The notes beneath the pieces are model-generated. The model saw nothing but the letters and a program-made list of their open reading frames with translations, did not search any database and was not told the origin of the DNA. The position numbers and the translations under genes are program-made. Shown piece by piece: positions 37,231-49,500 of a stretch of 64,000 nt of DNA (its first letter is position 1; every line of letters starts with the position of its first letter). Source of the DNA: Otis tarda (lineage: Eukaryota; Chordata; Aves; Otidiformes; Otididae); assembly GCA_026413225.1 (NCBI GenBank), contig CM048552.1:138707053-138771052 (forward strand). The letters run 5' to 3'.

Positions 37231-39394
37231 GTCTTCTCTTCTTTTCCATGTCACAGCTCATTCCAGTAGCAAAACCAAGACCAAGATATCCTGAGTTCAA
37301 AAAGCCAAATTATTTTTTAATAAAATCCTTAGAATACCATGGGTGAAACTCTGGCTATGCTGAAATCAGTATGCATTTGCTACTGATTTACTCGGGCCAG
37401 GTTTTCAAACCAGAACTTCCAAAAGGATTCTAGTGCTAACAAATTTCTATAAATATTTTTCTTTTCAGCTGAGAAATGACTTATGGGTTACATTTATGTG
37501 ATAAGAACATCAGATTTGTAATAGAGAAGGCAGATTCAGTGTTTGGTATATATCTCCTGCCCTAATTCTATCATATTCTGTAAACTACCTTGATTTATTT
37601 GTTAATAAACAGGAGAAAAACAATAACAGAACAGATGTCACTTTTAAGTCTTGTATATCATGTGCATCACCAGGAGAATTGCTCACAGAATGCTTGTATA
37701 TACAATAACGAGACTCACTCTTAGCCAAATAATTACATTGATGCATGAAAATTGCATGGAATACAGATGCAACATGCCCAGAGGTCTGTCTTAGTAGAAA
37801 ATCTCTGGTACCTCAGTGGATGTGTTTATTGCCATACTGTAAAAGCAAAGTCTATGTGCTGCATGTCTGTGTCAGAGTGACAGGTTTAAGACATCATATT
37901 TCTAAATAAGCAAAATATAAAAACATGCCAAGCACATACTGTACTAGACAAAAACATTTTCTTATTTCTATTGAATTTTTGTATCTAGGCAAAAGCATTT
38001 GCATGGCTCAAACAAAAAAAAAAGCTCAAATATGACACCATGATTTACAATTCCCTAGTGAAAAATCATACATAAGACAGGAATAAAATAAAAGGCAATA
38101 AATAAATAATGTGTAAAAATCTTACAGTAGATTACAATTATAGTAGCCTTTATTCTTAGTTTTATGCAGCATTGCTATAGGTGAAGGATGAGGTAAGAAT
38201 ACAAGGAGGCAAGATAAAAATTTCCCAGAATGGATAGCTAAAATTATTTAGCAGCTAAATCATTATTTCATGTGTATATGTAGTTACACACATGATACAT
38301 GTGGAATTTTTACATTATGATATATTGATACTGAAATACTTAGAAGCATGAACACAACATGTTCAGCAAAGGAGGCAAAGGAGTTTCCTGTAGGATGATG
38401 TTAGTCAAAATCAGAGCAAACAGCAATGTAATATAAATAAGAATTGATCATATAATTAGCTTAAAATCTGTCACTATTTCTACACATAATTCCACTAGAT
38501 CTGAAAAAGAAAAGTAAAGATCTTTTTAAAATCATAGTAAGAAGGAAAGTGGGGAATGAGTTGTCAGAAGCTCTTTGGAGAGAAAGGTTGACAGAGAGAG
38601 GGACTCCAGAAGTCTCAGTAGGGTTTTTCGAGGAAGCGATAAACCTTAGGGAAGAGTGAATAGATGTGTACAGTCTAGATTTTTGTTGTTTGCATGCTTT
38701 GAGAGCCCAAAGTACTTTGTTTTACATAAATTGTTATTTCCTTTAGGAGACTTCACTGTCAAGAGATCCCATAGCTGTTTCCCAGAGGGAAAAGAATCAC
38801 AACACTGGAGCTAAGGCAGACTATAGAGCTATGGCTGTAGGGCTGAGTGCCAGTATCACCATGGCAGCTGATACTCAGGAAACCAGCAAAGAAAGGAACT
38901 TTCTCAGGAAACCTGAAGGACTACAGCTTATCCTGCTGTCAGAGATGGCGACTTAGAGCCTGAGATAATGAAAATATTATATCTGCAGCTCCTAAAGAAA
39001 CTGATTAAATACATGCTTCCAAGACAGCTTGCACATATATGTCAAAATAACATGAGGAATGACACCTTCAGTTTCAACAGTCCTCATTTAACAGGTTGGG
39101 TCTTTTGAGCACGGTGCATAATTAAATGTATTTTCCAAAGATCTCATCTTAAGGATTTTTCTATCTTCATTAAAAAGCTACAACTAGAAAGGCATATGCT
39201 AACTAGGATTGTTTGGTAATCTGAAAAAGTAACTTGAGTATCATCCTTTGATTAAGCACAATAGATTCTTTAGATAATTGCCTATGTAAGGTGTATCTGT
39301 ATTTTGTAAGCATTATTGATGCTGTACAGTTATTGCACTCCTTTCCTTTGATTTAGTGCTCATCTTGAAACCAGCCAAGTCTATTTCAAGAGAG

Positions 39395-39670
39395 GGTGTC
39401 TTGTGAACAATGATCAAAGTGTAAATTTATGCAAATTCAATGCTTCACCTTAATTACCTTGATGGCGCTTGTCAGCAGCCCTTTTCCATGCTTTCACTGA
39501 TTAGCAAGCTATCACAAATAATTATTATTTCATCTGCAATTACAATGATGCTGTGCATTGGCTTATTGCCCAGCCACTGTATTGCATCTCGCCTCTCAGC
39601 CTGATCTTCTGGAGTTATGCCACACTGCACATCATGAATTAGCATCCCTATTTTATTCAATCAATCACCA
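39395..39670. promoter_or_regulatory. Candidate conserved non-coding element / enhancer
   Basis: It contains GATCAAAG (TCF/LEF-like), TTATGCAAAT (octamer-like), TTAATTACC, GATTAGC, TTGTCAGC (TALE-like) and clustered TAATTA-type cores within about 275 bp of complex, non-repetitive sequence. A 62-residue frame on the minus strand is open here but has no family resemblance. An enhancer is plausible but not shown. Confidence 0.3.
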
Positions 39671-41464
39671 TAAACTCCTGAACTTTATGATCCCATAAGG
39701 CAGGTTCTCTCTAAAGTTCTACAAGTAGGATTACTACATAAAATTTTTAAATACAGCCCAGAAAAGTGCAAGGGCAAGAAAGGACTATTTTCTCCATGAT
39801 CATTTTGCATCATCCCCACTTTCTCTTCAAAAAACCCTTTCATTTCTCCCCTCCCTTTTTTTTTCCCGCAGTTTTTACTTCAGCAAATCAAATACTGCTA
39901 CAGTTGACCACTGAAATATGAACTTTAGAGGTTAACAAATTGCTTCCAGGCAGCCCAAAGTTATTGTTGTATAGTGGGCTCTACAGCATGGAAATGAATT
40001 CAGTTCCGTCGTGTTCGAGGCTTTGAGTAAACCCCAATACCAGGTGCAAGCAAAGAACAACTCAGGAAGTAAATAAATACCTGTTTGTTCCTTTTCCCAT
40101 TTGAGTAATTGAGCAGAAAAACTAACATAGCTAAGCCCTGCCCCCATTTCAAACAAGCAGTTTATTTGTCATTGCACTGAATATGCTTGCGTGTATTGAG
40201 ATGGGCATGAACAATGTGGGGAAGTGAATGGCTGGCTGATTTTCTTTATGAATGCTTATACATCATCTTAAATCACTAGCTATGGCTAACAAGCAAAAAG
40301 AAAGCAAATATAAAAGAAAAAAAAAAGCAATTAAGTAGCAACATATAGTCAAATATGTCCTTTCTTGAAGTGGGAATAAAAAAGGAAAAAAAAAATGGAA
40401 GAGAACCCTGAAGTGGTTTCCATACTTTAACTAGAAAATAGTGTTTATTGACTCTTCAAGGTCAGAAGAAAAACAACAGAAACATAAATAAATGCTCTAG
40501 CTGCACAAATCAGTTCTAAGAAAAGGAAGCTGAGGATGATACAGAGAAAGTGGAGTTAATAGCAGCTATCAGCTCTAACATCATGAATGGCAACTAGATG
40601 CAAGACATAAACCCAACATCACATAAATGGAAAGATAGAGTTTTAAGTAGTCCCTGAAACATGACACAGGAGCTCAAGCAATACCCTAGAGTTACTAACT
40701 TTATAATGATTAGGCCAGAAGAAAGAACTTTAATTCAACCTGCCATAAATTAAAGGGAAACATTCTGACTTAGAACAGAAACATCTGCAAGATATTAAAA
40801 CACATTGCTTACTACCACACATTTTGAAACTACAAGTCAATGTCCCAGAATAACAAAGTCAGATCACAAGATAGAAGAGCCAGTATCAATTTAACCTAGA
40901 AAATTTGCAAAGAACACAAAGCTAGTAAAAATATGCAAATCCAGCTATTTGGGCTAATAAAGTAGGCACAGGGTATTTCCAAGAGGCATAAAATAAAACT
41001 GTCCTGACTGGATTCAAATCAGAGCTGGAAAAGCAAGACCGTTGAAGATTTAAAATTTTGCTTAATAATTTGCAACAAATAGACATTAAAAGCAATGTCA
41101 AGTCAAAAGGTTAGGTACATCTGATGAAAATTTCCCATTTGAAAATGTGAAGAGAAAGAGAGTTGCAAATCAGCTGCCTTAGTATAACGTGAAGCAAAAT
41201 AGTACTACTTTCTGGTAACATCTGTGCTCAACTGAATCCATTGGTTTCAAGAGAGCTATGCAGTTGAAATATAAGTGTCTACAGAAGGATGAGTTAAACA
41301 ACTTTTTATAATTCCATGACTCTATTTATCAGATCTCTACTGGGCATGATGGGCATTTCCAGCTCACATATGGGCATCTAGACTGGAACATAAGGGTCTA
41401 GTGCCAACTGCACAGTCTGGTAGATGCACTGCTGGACCTATAGGAGACTTATGCTTTCTGTTTT

Positions 41465-41494
41465 GGTATATATAGGCCAGGTATATATAGGCCA
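41465..41494 (+). repeat. 15-bp perfect tandem duplication
   Basis: GGTATATATAGGCCA is present twice in direct succession. It is probably a recent slippage or duplication event. Confidence 0.9.
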
Positions 41495-44400
41495 GACCCT
41501 ACATGATCTTAAAAAGAACCACCTTGTATCTAGGCTTAAGTAACTGATTCACAATCTGTGTTGTAAATTCTTAAATATCAATGTCCTAAACTGCATGTTA
41601 AATTCCATCCCAAAAGTCTATTGGATTAAGTCAAAACCCGTAATAAACAAAATTCTAGTGTGCGAATGTATGTATTTGCTGCTTTCACAGTTCAATTTGG
41701 TGAAAGATTCAAAGCAGAGAAAGAGTTTCAAATATTAACCTAAATTATCAGTAGAAATAAGAAGACATAAACCCCCATGTATATAGTCCTCCATAAGTAG
41801 TGACTGTGTAACTAGGAAAGCCCAGAAGAGACTGGAATGAAAGGAATCATCATACCCCAACATCTAAAAATCCTTGTATATAGCAGAACTGTATTATTTC
41901 AAATTATCAACTTGTAGGAGGCCACCAACGATTACACACCTAAACTACAACAAAAGAGAACAGTAGCAAAATGAACATTGTGTTATGTAGCAAATTGCTG
42001 CCACATTATGAATTGAAAACAGTAATAAGTAAAGATTACTATCACAAATATGTTTTATTGTCTCATCATTGTGAAGCCAAGTCCAATCATTATTTGAAGG
42101 GCTTTCTTCTGCATGTTGGAAACTCCCTGGAGTCATGCCAGAATGTATTTATAGATATTTACAGAATTGTAGAAGGAAAAAAAAAATGAACTCGTAATTC
42201 ATTTCTTTTCCTACCAATGGGAGAAGTTGGCAAGATTTCCCTTTCACTGATGGGCAGTGGAATCCTTGTTAATATTAAAGTGCTCCTGAATTAGTGAGCT
42301 GAACAAGAATACACCAGTACTTAATATTAGTTTTGCATAGTGGAAAATGCAGCTATGCATGTTTGAAACGCTTTACTAGAAGATCAGTAATTTTACTTCA
42401 TATCCTAAAACTGCAGAGGTTTGAAATACAGAAGAACTATATGATCTAATTAAGCTAATTCTGAAGTTTTCTCAATTGTACATTAACCAGGACTTTGGCC
42501 AGCCTACCTTTGAATGCATTAATGAAGTTATTCACCGGGTTGGAAAATATTCCACAACCTGCCAGAAGACAGGCAGGAAGTTGTTCCAGCCATTTGCACT
42601 TCAGTTATGTCATCTCACTTCTTCACTGTTATGCTCTATCGACTGCCATTAAGTTAAACATGAGGGTGCTGAGTATTACTGTAATGCAGTAAGCATGTGT
42701 TGTATACGTTACTGAGATTTTTTCATCACCCTTGGCAAACTGAAATGTTTGCAGCTCAAGTGTTGCGTGTGGGTGACTTTATATGCCACAGAACGAGACA
42801 CACACTGCTAAATGTCTTTGCCCCACTAGATTCGATTTGTAAACCATCACTACTGACTGATGTTCCTTGCAAATTATAGTACCATACCTGTGGAGGAGAA
42901 TTTTTATCAACAAGATGATGTAAATTAATGCTTGGTGCAGAGAATATTGATAATATAACAATTTGTACATAATAAACATGAGTGAGCATTTGCTAATGGA
43001 ATAATTTATTCTACTGGTGAAAGAATGCTTCTCACTAAATTTATTTCATATAAATCTGTTCACTAGATCTGCTTTTGACTGCCATTTGTTCATTGTCCAA
43101 GTGCAGAAACTCTATCATTAAAAACCTAGGAGTTAATGTATTCTCTCTGTCATATGTTTATACTAATGGGATTTTATCTGTGATTCACTTGCAACTTGAA
43201 ATAGTACTATATAAATCAATTTTGTATTCTATAGGCTTCACCTTTACCTGAAAACTACAGTAGCAACACATTATGTGTTAATTTACTGTTGCATTCGCCT
43301 TTGACCTACTGTCTTTATCTTCCCTCTACATCTGAAGAATTTTTCATATTAATTACTTTAAACCTGAAATTAACTCTGAAGTGAGATTCAATTCAACCTG
43401 TATCAAAAAGAAAAAAAAATAAGAATTTAAACTGGCTGAACATAAACATCTTAGCATTTTACACTGGTACAAATAATGGCAACCTGGAATCCTGAAGACA
43501 AAATGAAGAAGTATCCTTTCAGCATGGCTGTAAAGTTCTGTCCAGCTCTTGCTTGCTTTATCACACAAATTCCTCAGTTGGAGGCATTCAACTATTTTTA
43601 TTAACTTATCCTTATGCCTCATTGGTTAGTTTTAAAATTCATTATTAATACAATATTTGACCAATGTAGTTCATTAATACTTCCCTCATATGCCCTGCAC
43701 GGGCCTCAAGGTTATGTCTGTTCTATGACACTACCTTGGAGCTGACTGCGGCACGCTGCTGTGTGCTGAAGCCAAATCCACCAACCACTTGAACTGCACA
43801 CCTACCTCTGAACCTGGGCCAAGTGTGAGGCAAAGGACTAGGTTTCTCGGGAGGGGACTCAGGCAGGGGAGCACTGTGGATGGGTCAGAGGAAAGACCCA
43901 TGCACAGCCCATGTCTCTGTTGGCAGAGCTTGCTGGAGCCATCCTTCTCTCCAAAATCAAGCCTGTGTTTGAACGTGTGTGCTAAAGACTGCAGACAAAG
44001 CCTCAGTCAGCCCTTTTTCATCATCCTTCTATTGAAAAGGATGTCTTCAGTTTCAGATATTCCAGCAGCAGTTTCAGATCAACTTTAAAGGGCTGTAATT
44101 CTGCCTATTCTATCTGTAGATGAGATTGTCTAAGCAGATTTTCCATATTCTTCTGGCAAGCTGTTTGACTAGAAACACAGATAAAGTTTATTCATACAGC
44201 TAGTGTAAAAAAAGTTTATCAAAAACCAAAAAGAAAACCCCTCAGAATGATAACACAGATATCCAGAAACAGCCATCTGTCACGAACGGCTACTGGCAAC
44301 AAGATGAACAACACAGTCTGAATTTCTGTTATCACTTCATTCTGCTGTACTATCACAAGCACATCCTGTAGCACAGGTGCATTGTGATGCTAGCCATATT

Positions 44401-45744
44401 CATTAGGAAACCAAAATGTTCAAAGTCACACTTAACAAAAGCCATGGACACAGGCAGCTGCTTTCTACTGAATGTTAAAATTCCTCTGAGATTATTCCAT
44501 GAAATTGTATCAGAACAAATGTATTTTTTTTTAGCAGCATAGACATTCAAGACCCTCAGGGGTCTCTTTCTAGAGGTACTAGAGTGTGAATGGCATCCAG
44601 GGGAAAAAAAAAATGCAATGGAAACAGTTTACAAGATTTCTTATAAAAGCTTCTCAAACCAAAATGTAACCTAGGATGACTTTGCTGCATGATTCATGGC
44701 AGTATACCTGCCCATTTTGAAGACAGCAGCTTTGCCATAGATGGCATTACTAAAATGCTGTGAGTGTCCTTACAGGGAAATCTGGGCAAAGATGATAGAT
44801 GAAAAGGAACTGAATCAAGATGAAGTGCATCCCAACAGCAAGTACCACGCTATGGAAGCAGAAGGGTAACAGATGAGTTCAGTCTGCAGGGAGACGGTGA
44901 TTTATACTTTGGCATGGTCAAATTCCAGAAAGGTTGTGTACATGATCATACCTGCTCTTTCTGATACACTTCTGCTGAGGTGCTTGTCTCAGAAGAAAAA
45001 GAAGTAATTTCTTGTAATACTCTATTAATACTACTATAAATGATTTCTTCTTGTCTTATAAAATGATGTTCCTAAATATGTACATTTGAGCTATGTAACC
45101 CAATGGAGTCCCAATCTCAAAAAATGTTACCACAGTATGAAAGCCTGTAGGAATATATGCATGGAGAAAATATAATTTTTCTTCAATATAGTCTACTTAG
45201 TCAACAATTATACTAACTTATACCTAGTGTACCTAGTACTAAAATTTTTCCTGTCCTTCAAAAACTTGGTATAAAGAACATCCATCTGATAAGAACAGCA
45301 TCAGCTGAGGCTGAAAAACCCTATTTTGAAGAAAATTAAGAAATACTACAGGTCAAAAGCCTGGACTATGTGAGAAACTGGTCTTTCATTTTCATTCTAT
45401 TCTTAAGTTCCTTGGCCACTTGTTATTTTAAAGAAAAGCCTCCATCTTTGAATAAGGATAAAGCAGATTTTGCAGGTATCATGGAACAGTAGCTCTGAGA
45501 TACAATGCAAACTGTACCTGTTCTGAACTGCTTAATCTTTTCAGATTCTTTGTGCTGGAGAAGGCAGTACTTTCTGAGGCCAGATATCCCAGGGATGCAC
45601 AGATAAGCCCAAGTGACTGGGTTATTTATTTATTTTTCTGGTTTCTATAACCACCTGTCATCCTGATGGCTAAGTGCTCTGATTATGGAAAATTAAAACA
45701 CAAAACGAGAACCAAGCAAAAATAGTTAATCAAAAGCTAAACAA

Positions 45745-45965
45745 AATAAATGAGTTTTGCCTCCTGCCCTGAATTCATTCAAATTAATCATCAATTAGAG
45801 CTATAACAAAACATAAACTATTCTACTCCACTGCCACCTGCTTGCCACTTAATAAGGTAAGCCTTAGTAATTTTAAGTTTTCAATTTCCCATTCCTAATT
45901 ATAAGGTGCACTAAGCAATAAAAAGCAATTTAGACAGCACCATTGTCTGTCTTAAGACTAATTTC
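45745..45965. promoter_or_regulatory. Candidate conserved non-coding element
   Basis: Non-repetitive block with AATTAATCATCAATTAG, CTAATTATAAGG, CACTTAATAAGG and CCATTGTCTG (SOX-like ATTGT) motifs close together. The composition looks like a regulatory element, but the call rests on appearance only. Confidence 0.22.
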
Positions 45966-46429
45966 TCAAAGATACTTTCAAATAGTTTCTCTTATTTCCC
46001 TTTAATTTTCATCCAGGCTTCCCGAGAGAATGAGGCTTATGTGATCAGGAGAGATGTTTCAGGGAAGAGGCAGGACGTTGATGTATCTTTGGGCAGGCCA
46101 ACCGTTGAACCTGATAGTATTCAAATAAACTCAACAGAAGCTTCACATTGGGAATTATACTGAGAAGCATCTAGTGAAACAGGTAGCCACACTGAGGAAA
46201 TACATCGCCTCTGCTTGCTCTGAGGGAGATATTACAGTTGGAACTCTCATGTTGAACAGCTCAGTGAGCTCAAATGGAGAGAAGATCTTACAGATGTCCC
46301 AGCCATAGGAAAGCTTTAATCAAAGTTCACGACCCAAATAAAAAAAATTTGCAAGTATTTGCATTCAATACTTTCTCACACTCATGAGAGCACTTACACA
46401 TTAGTGTTCTGGTATTTCAGACTCAGAGA

Positions 46430-46505
46430 ATGGTGCAGGACCTCTGGAGGTCAGACAGTCCAATCTCTTTTAATGTGGGACCAAAGCTGCTCTCTGTGTG
46501 TAACC
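46430..46505 (-). repeat. Old CR1 3'-end relic
   Basis: On the plus strand, AGGACCTCTGGAGGTCAGAC followed by AGTCCAATCTC and GGGACCAAAGCTGC matches the reverse complement of the CR1 3' end (GGGACCTCTGGAGGTCATCTAG, TCCAACC..., CAAAGCAGG). Only about 75 bp survives, and it is diverged. Confidence 0.5.
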
Positions 46506-49500
46506 TGCAGAGGAAACTGGGGTGGGATACACTGGACTTGGTAGGAGTCTCATATGCTAGTCTTGTAAAAAGTGTCATGGAGAAAGCAGGGGTCTGCTTT
46601 TGTACATTTAAAATTTACTCCCTGATGAAGGGCATGCTGAGTAAGCTTGATAAATATAAGATGGAGAGAAATGAACTGGAATTGAAAATGACTTGAAGTT
46701 TTTTATTAAAACTCTGTTCCATGTATGACAAGCAAAACCAAGGAAGTTCTGGTTTAGCATTCTGCAATTTGTAAGTGACCGTTCCTAAGGGAGTCTGAAA
46801 GTCTCTTCGCCAAGTGTATTTGTGTGCTTATTAATTATACTGCTGTGTTGAACATAGATTCATGGCATGCTAACTATTATAACCATCATTAAAACACCAT
46901 TAAAATATAAGGCATCCGTACTACATTTTTGTCAATAGAACAAGCAGTAAAATGTCTGTCTCATGCAGTTTAGCAGTCGTGAAGTGATAATGAACAGCAT
47001 GCTATAAGCTACTAAATTCAGAGACTGTAGTAAAAAGTACTTTAACATCAGTAACTTTCAACCACTGGAACACTGCTCAGATTTTATTAGACAAAAAGAA
47101 ATTAATACATAAAGATCAACAGAAACAGATAAGGTAGATGTTAAATTTATCTTTTCCAACTTTTAAAGTAAAAGAACTGTATAAAGACCAATGCAAATGT
47201 ACAAAATCTCCAACATCGCAATCTTATCTACTATTAAAATGATCTTTTGTACTGAAACATCACTGTCAACTATGTCTTCACCACCTGAATGCATTAACAT
47301 GCCTGAGAATTTATAACTTTAGCCTACTGAGGTCAGAATTATTTTTCCCTTAAAATTTAAAACAACCTGTATTTTTCTATTTCTTCCATGGATTTAGTAC
47401 AGCTTTAGCCTTCAGACTTTTTGCTTTGGAGGTTACCATGTAATCTTGAAAAGATTTTGTGGATAAATGAAATGAGTGCAGTTAAACAGAAAGAAATCTC
47501 AAGATCTCTGGCTGTAAGTACTACATTAAAATCTGCAGACAATAAAGATCTTACAGCCTAGATTTGTCCTCAAATGCACTGAGATATTTTATTTTCTGCT
47601 CGTACATTTAGACTCTGTGAATGGAAAATATGCCCACATGACCCTAAATTATTTAATATAGTTGCACAAATAAGAATGAGCGAAGAATTTAAAGATAGTG
47701 GGGTTCAACAGCAGGTCTATAACTGGAATTGAACTATAACTATAACTGGCAAATAGAGGGTTTTTTTAAAAAAACAAACAAACAAACAATCAAACCAAAC
47801 AACTAAGAGCTAGGTCTTGAAAATATACTTATTTAGCATATCACTAGTAGAGTCTGGTTTATTTTTGTGTTTTTCTTTCTCATCTACATTGATTCCTCAG
47901 GTATGCTGCTGTCTACAGGTAAGACTCATCTGCGCAAACATGCCATTATGCATTGGCCATAAAGGAAAATGCATTTTGCAACCCCAGAGATTGCTAATAC
48001 TTGCAACATCTTTATGCTTATGTTCACACAACAGCATACTCCTCTCATGAATGTAACCTACTGTCATATTTGATTGAAGTTTAAATGTTTTCAATAGCAG
48101 CTCCACCCTTTCCCCTCCACTTCTTTCCTAGATGCTTGTGAAAGGCTCAGGCAGGGAAAGGAGCTTGAAACATTTAACAGAAGTTAGAGGCATGCTCTTT
48201 AAGGCTGTTGTAGACTGTAATGTTTTCTAAAGGCTTACTATCTTAACAAACCTACATTTTTGTCCTAAAAGCAAACCAGTAAAAGGCCTGAAAAACACAG
48301 TAGCTCAATTTACTGTGGATATTTAAGGGAAAGGCGGAGTAAGTATTCAATGTTAGATTTTTCACTCTCTGCTTACATGGTCTTAACACAGTGACATATA
48401 CTCTTTGGGCAGAAATTCATCTGTGTTATTCAAGAGCTTAAGCTGGACTGCTTGAAAGGATTTCTGTGCAGCTATAGATGTATATAGCACTGAAATTACC
48501 TGTCCAAATCCCACTGCTTGTACATGGCATGGGGAGACTTGACTTGGTGAGTCACCATAAACCGGGTAGAGCTGCAGCTCTAAAACACCTTGGAAACGGA
48601 ACTTGGCACACTGGTATATGAAATGGGCTAGAAAACAAGTGATTAAGTGTGCAAATTGCTGTGCACAAGTCCTGGTAGGTCCATACATTCAGAGAGCAAA
48701 ACTGATGGTTAAGATGACATTTTCCACAGACATTGTGGAGACAGTTCAGTAAGTGTCCTACAACTAGCCTTGAGGACAACAGAAACTCAACAGTTAAATG
48801 CTGCTTGCTTGCAATGAGTAATAACAGGCATTTCTTGCACTATAGTCTTTAGTTCTTTTCTTGTATACGCTATTATCTATAAGTTAAGTTGGCTTGCATA
48901 TCTTCTTAGAGCTGATACCACTTACAAGAAAATAATGCACATTGGTAAATCATTTTGCACTGGATAGTACACTTAGTTTGGGCATTAGAAAAGAACACTA
49001 AAATCCATTGCTACTGAAAAAAAAAGTTAATTATAGCAACTTATAAATCACTTCAGGAGGTGAATGCAAGTAATTTCTAGACAATCATATGGCAGCTATA
49101 TTTCAATTCAGTTTTCTTTCTGTTAATCTTTCTAAACAGTAGAGATCTCAGACCCTAAAGTCCAGATTAAGGCTGTCACCTGTTTAAAACCTCCCAAACA
49201 ATCAAACCATGTATTTTACCATTTCATGGGAAAACAGTAAAAGTAGATTTTCTATTACATATCAAAATATATTTTCTGTTGCACAGCAAAATGAAACCCA
49301 GGACTGAGATTTTTTCCTGCTTACAGACAAAATATCCAGTTTCTGTTATTAAAGAGAAAGATTGAATATTTTTCATCTTGCTGTCCCCAGAGTAGCAGAT
49401 ATGAAAGGGCAATCTTGAAATTACTTTCTAATAAAAAGATTATAATGTAGTCCATAAAAATGGAAATCAATGAAGGCCGGAGCACTGATTCCATCCCAAT

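Larger units (their letters stand above)
32961..46429. other. Long unique AT-rich intergenic DNA
   Basis: No gene is supported in these 13 kb. Separately annotated contents are a hairpin at 34226-34246, a possible old CR1 relic at 36080-36245, two candidate conserved non-coding blocks (37030-37230, 39395-39670) with a third at 45745-45965, and a 15-bp tandem duplication at 41465-41494. A GC-richer patch at 43690-44000 has no recognised content. Confidence 0.55.
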
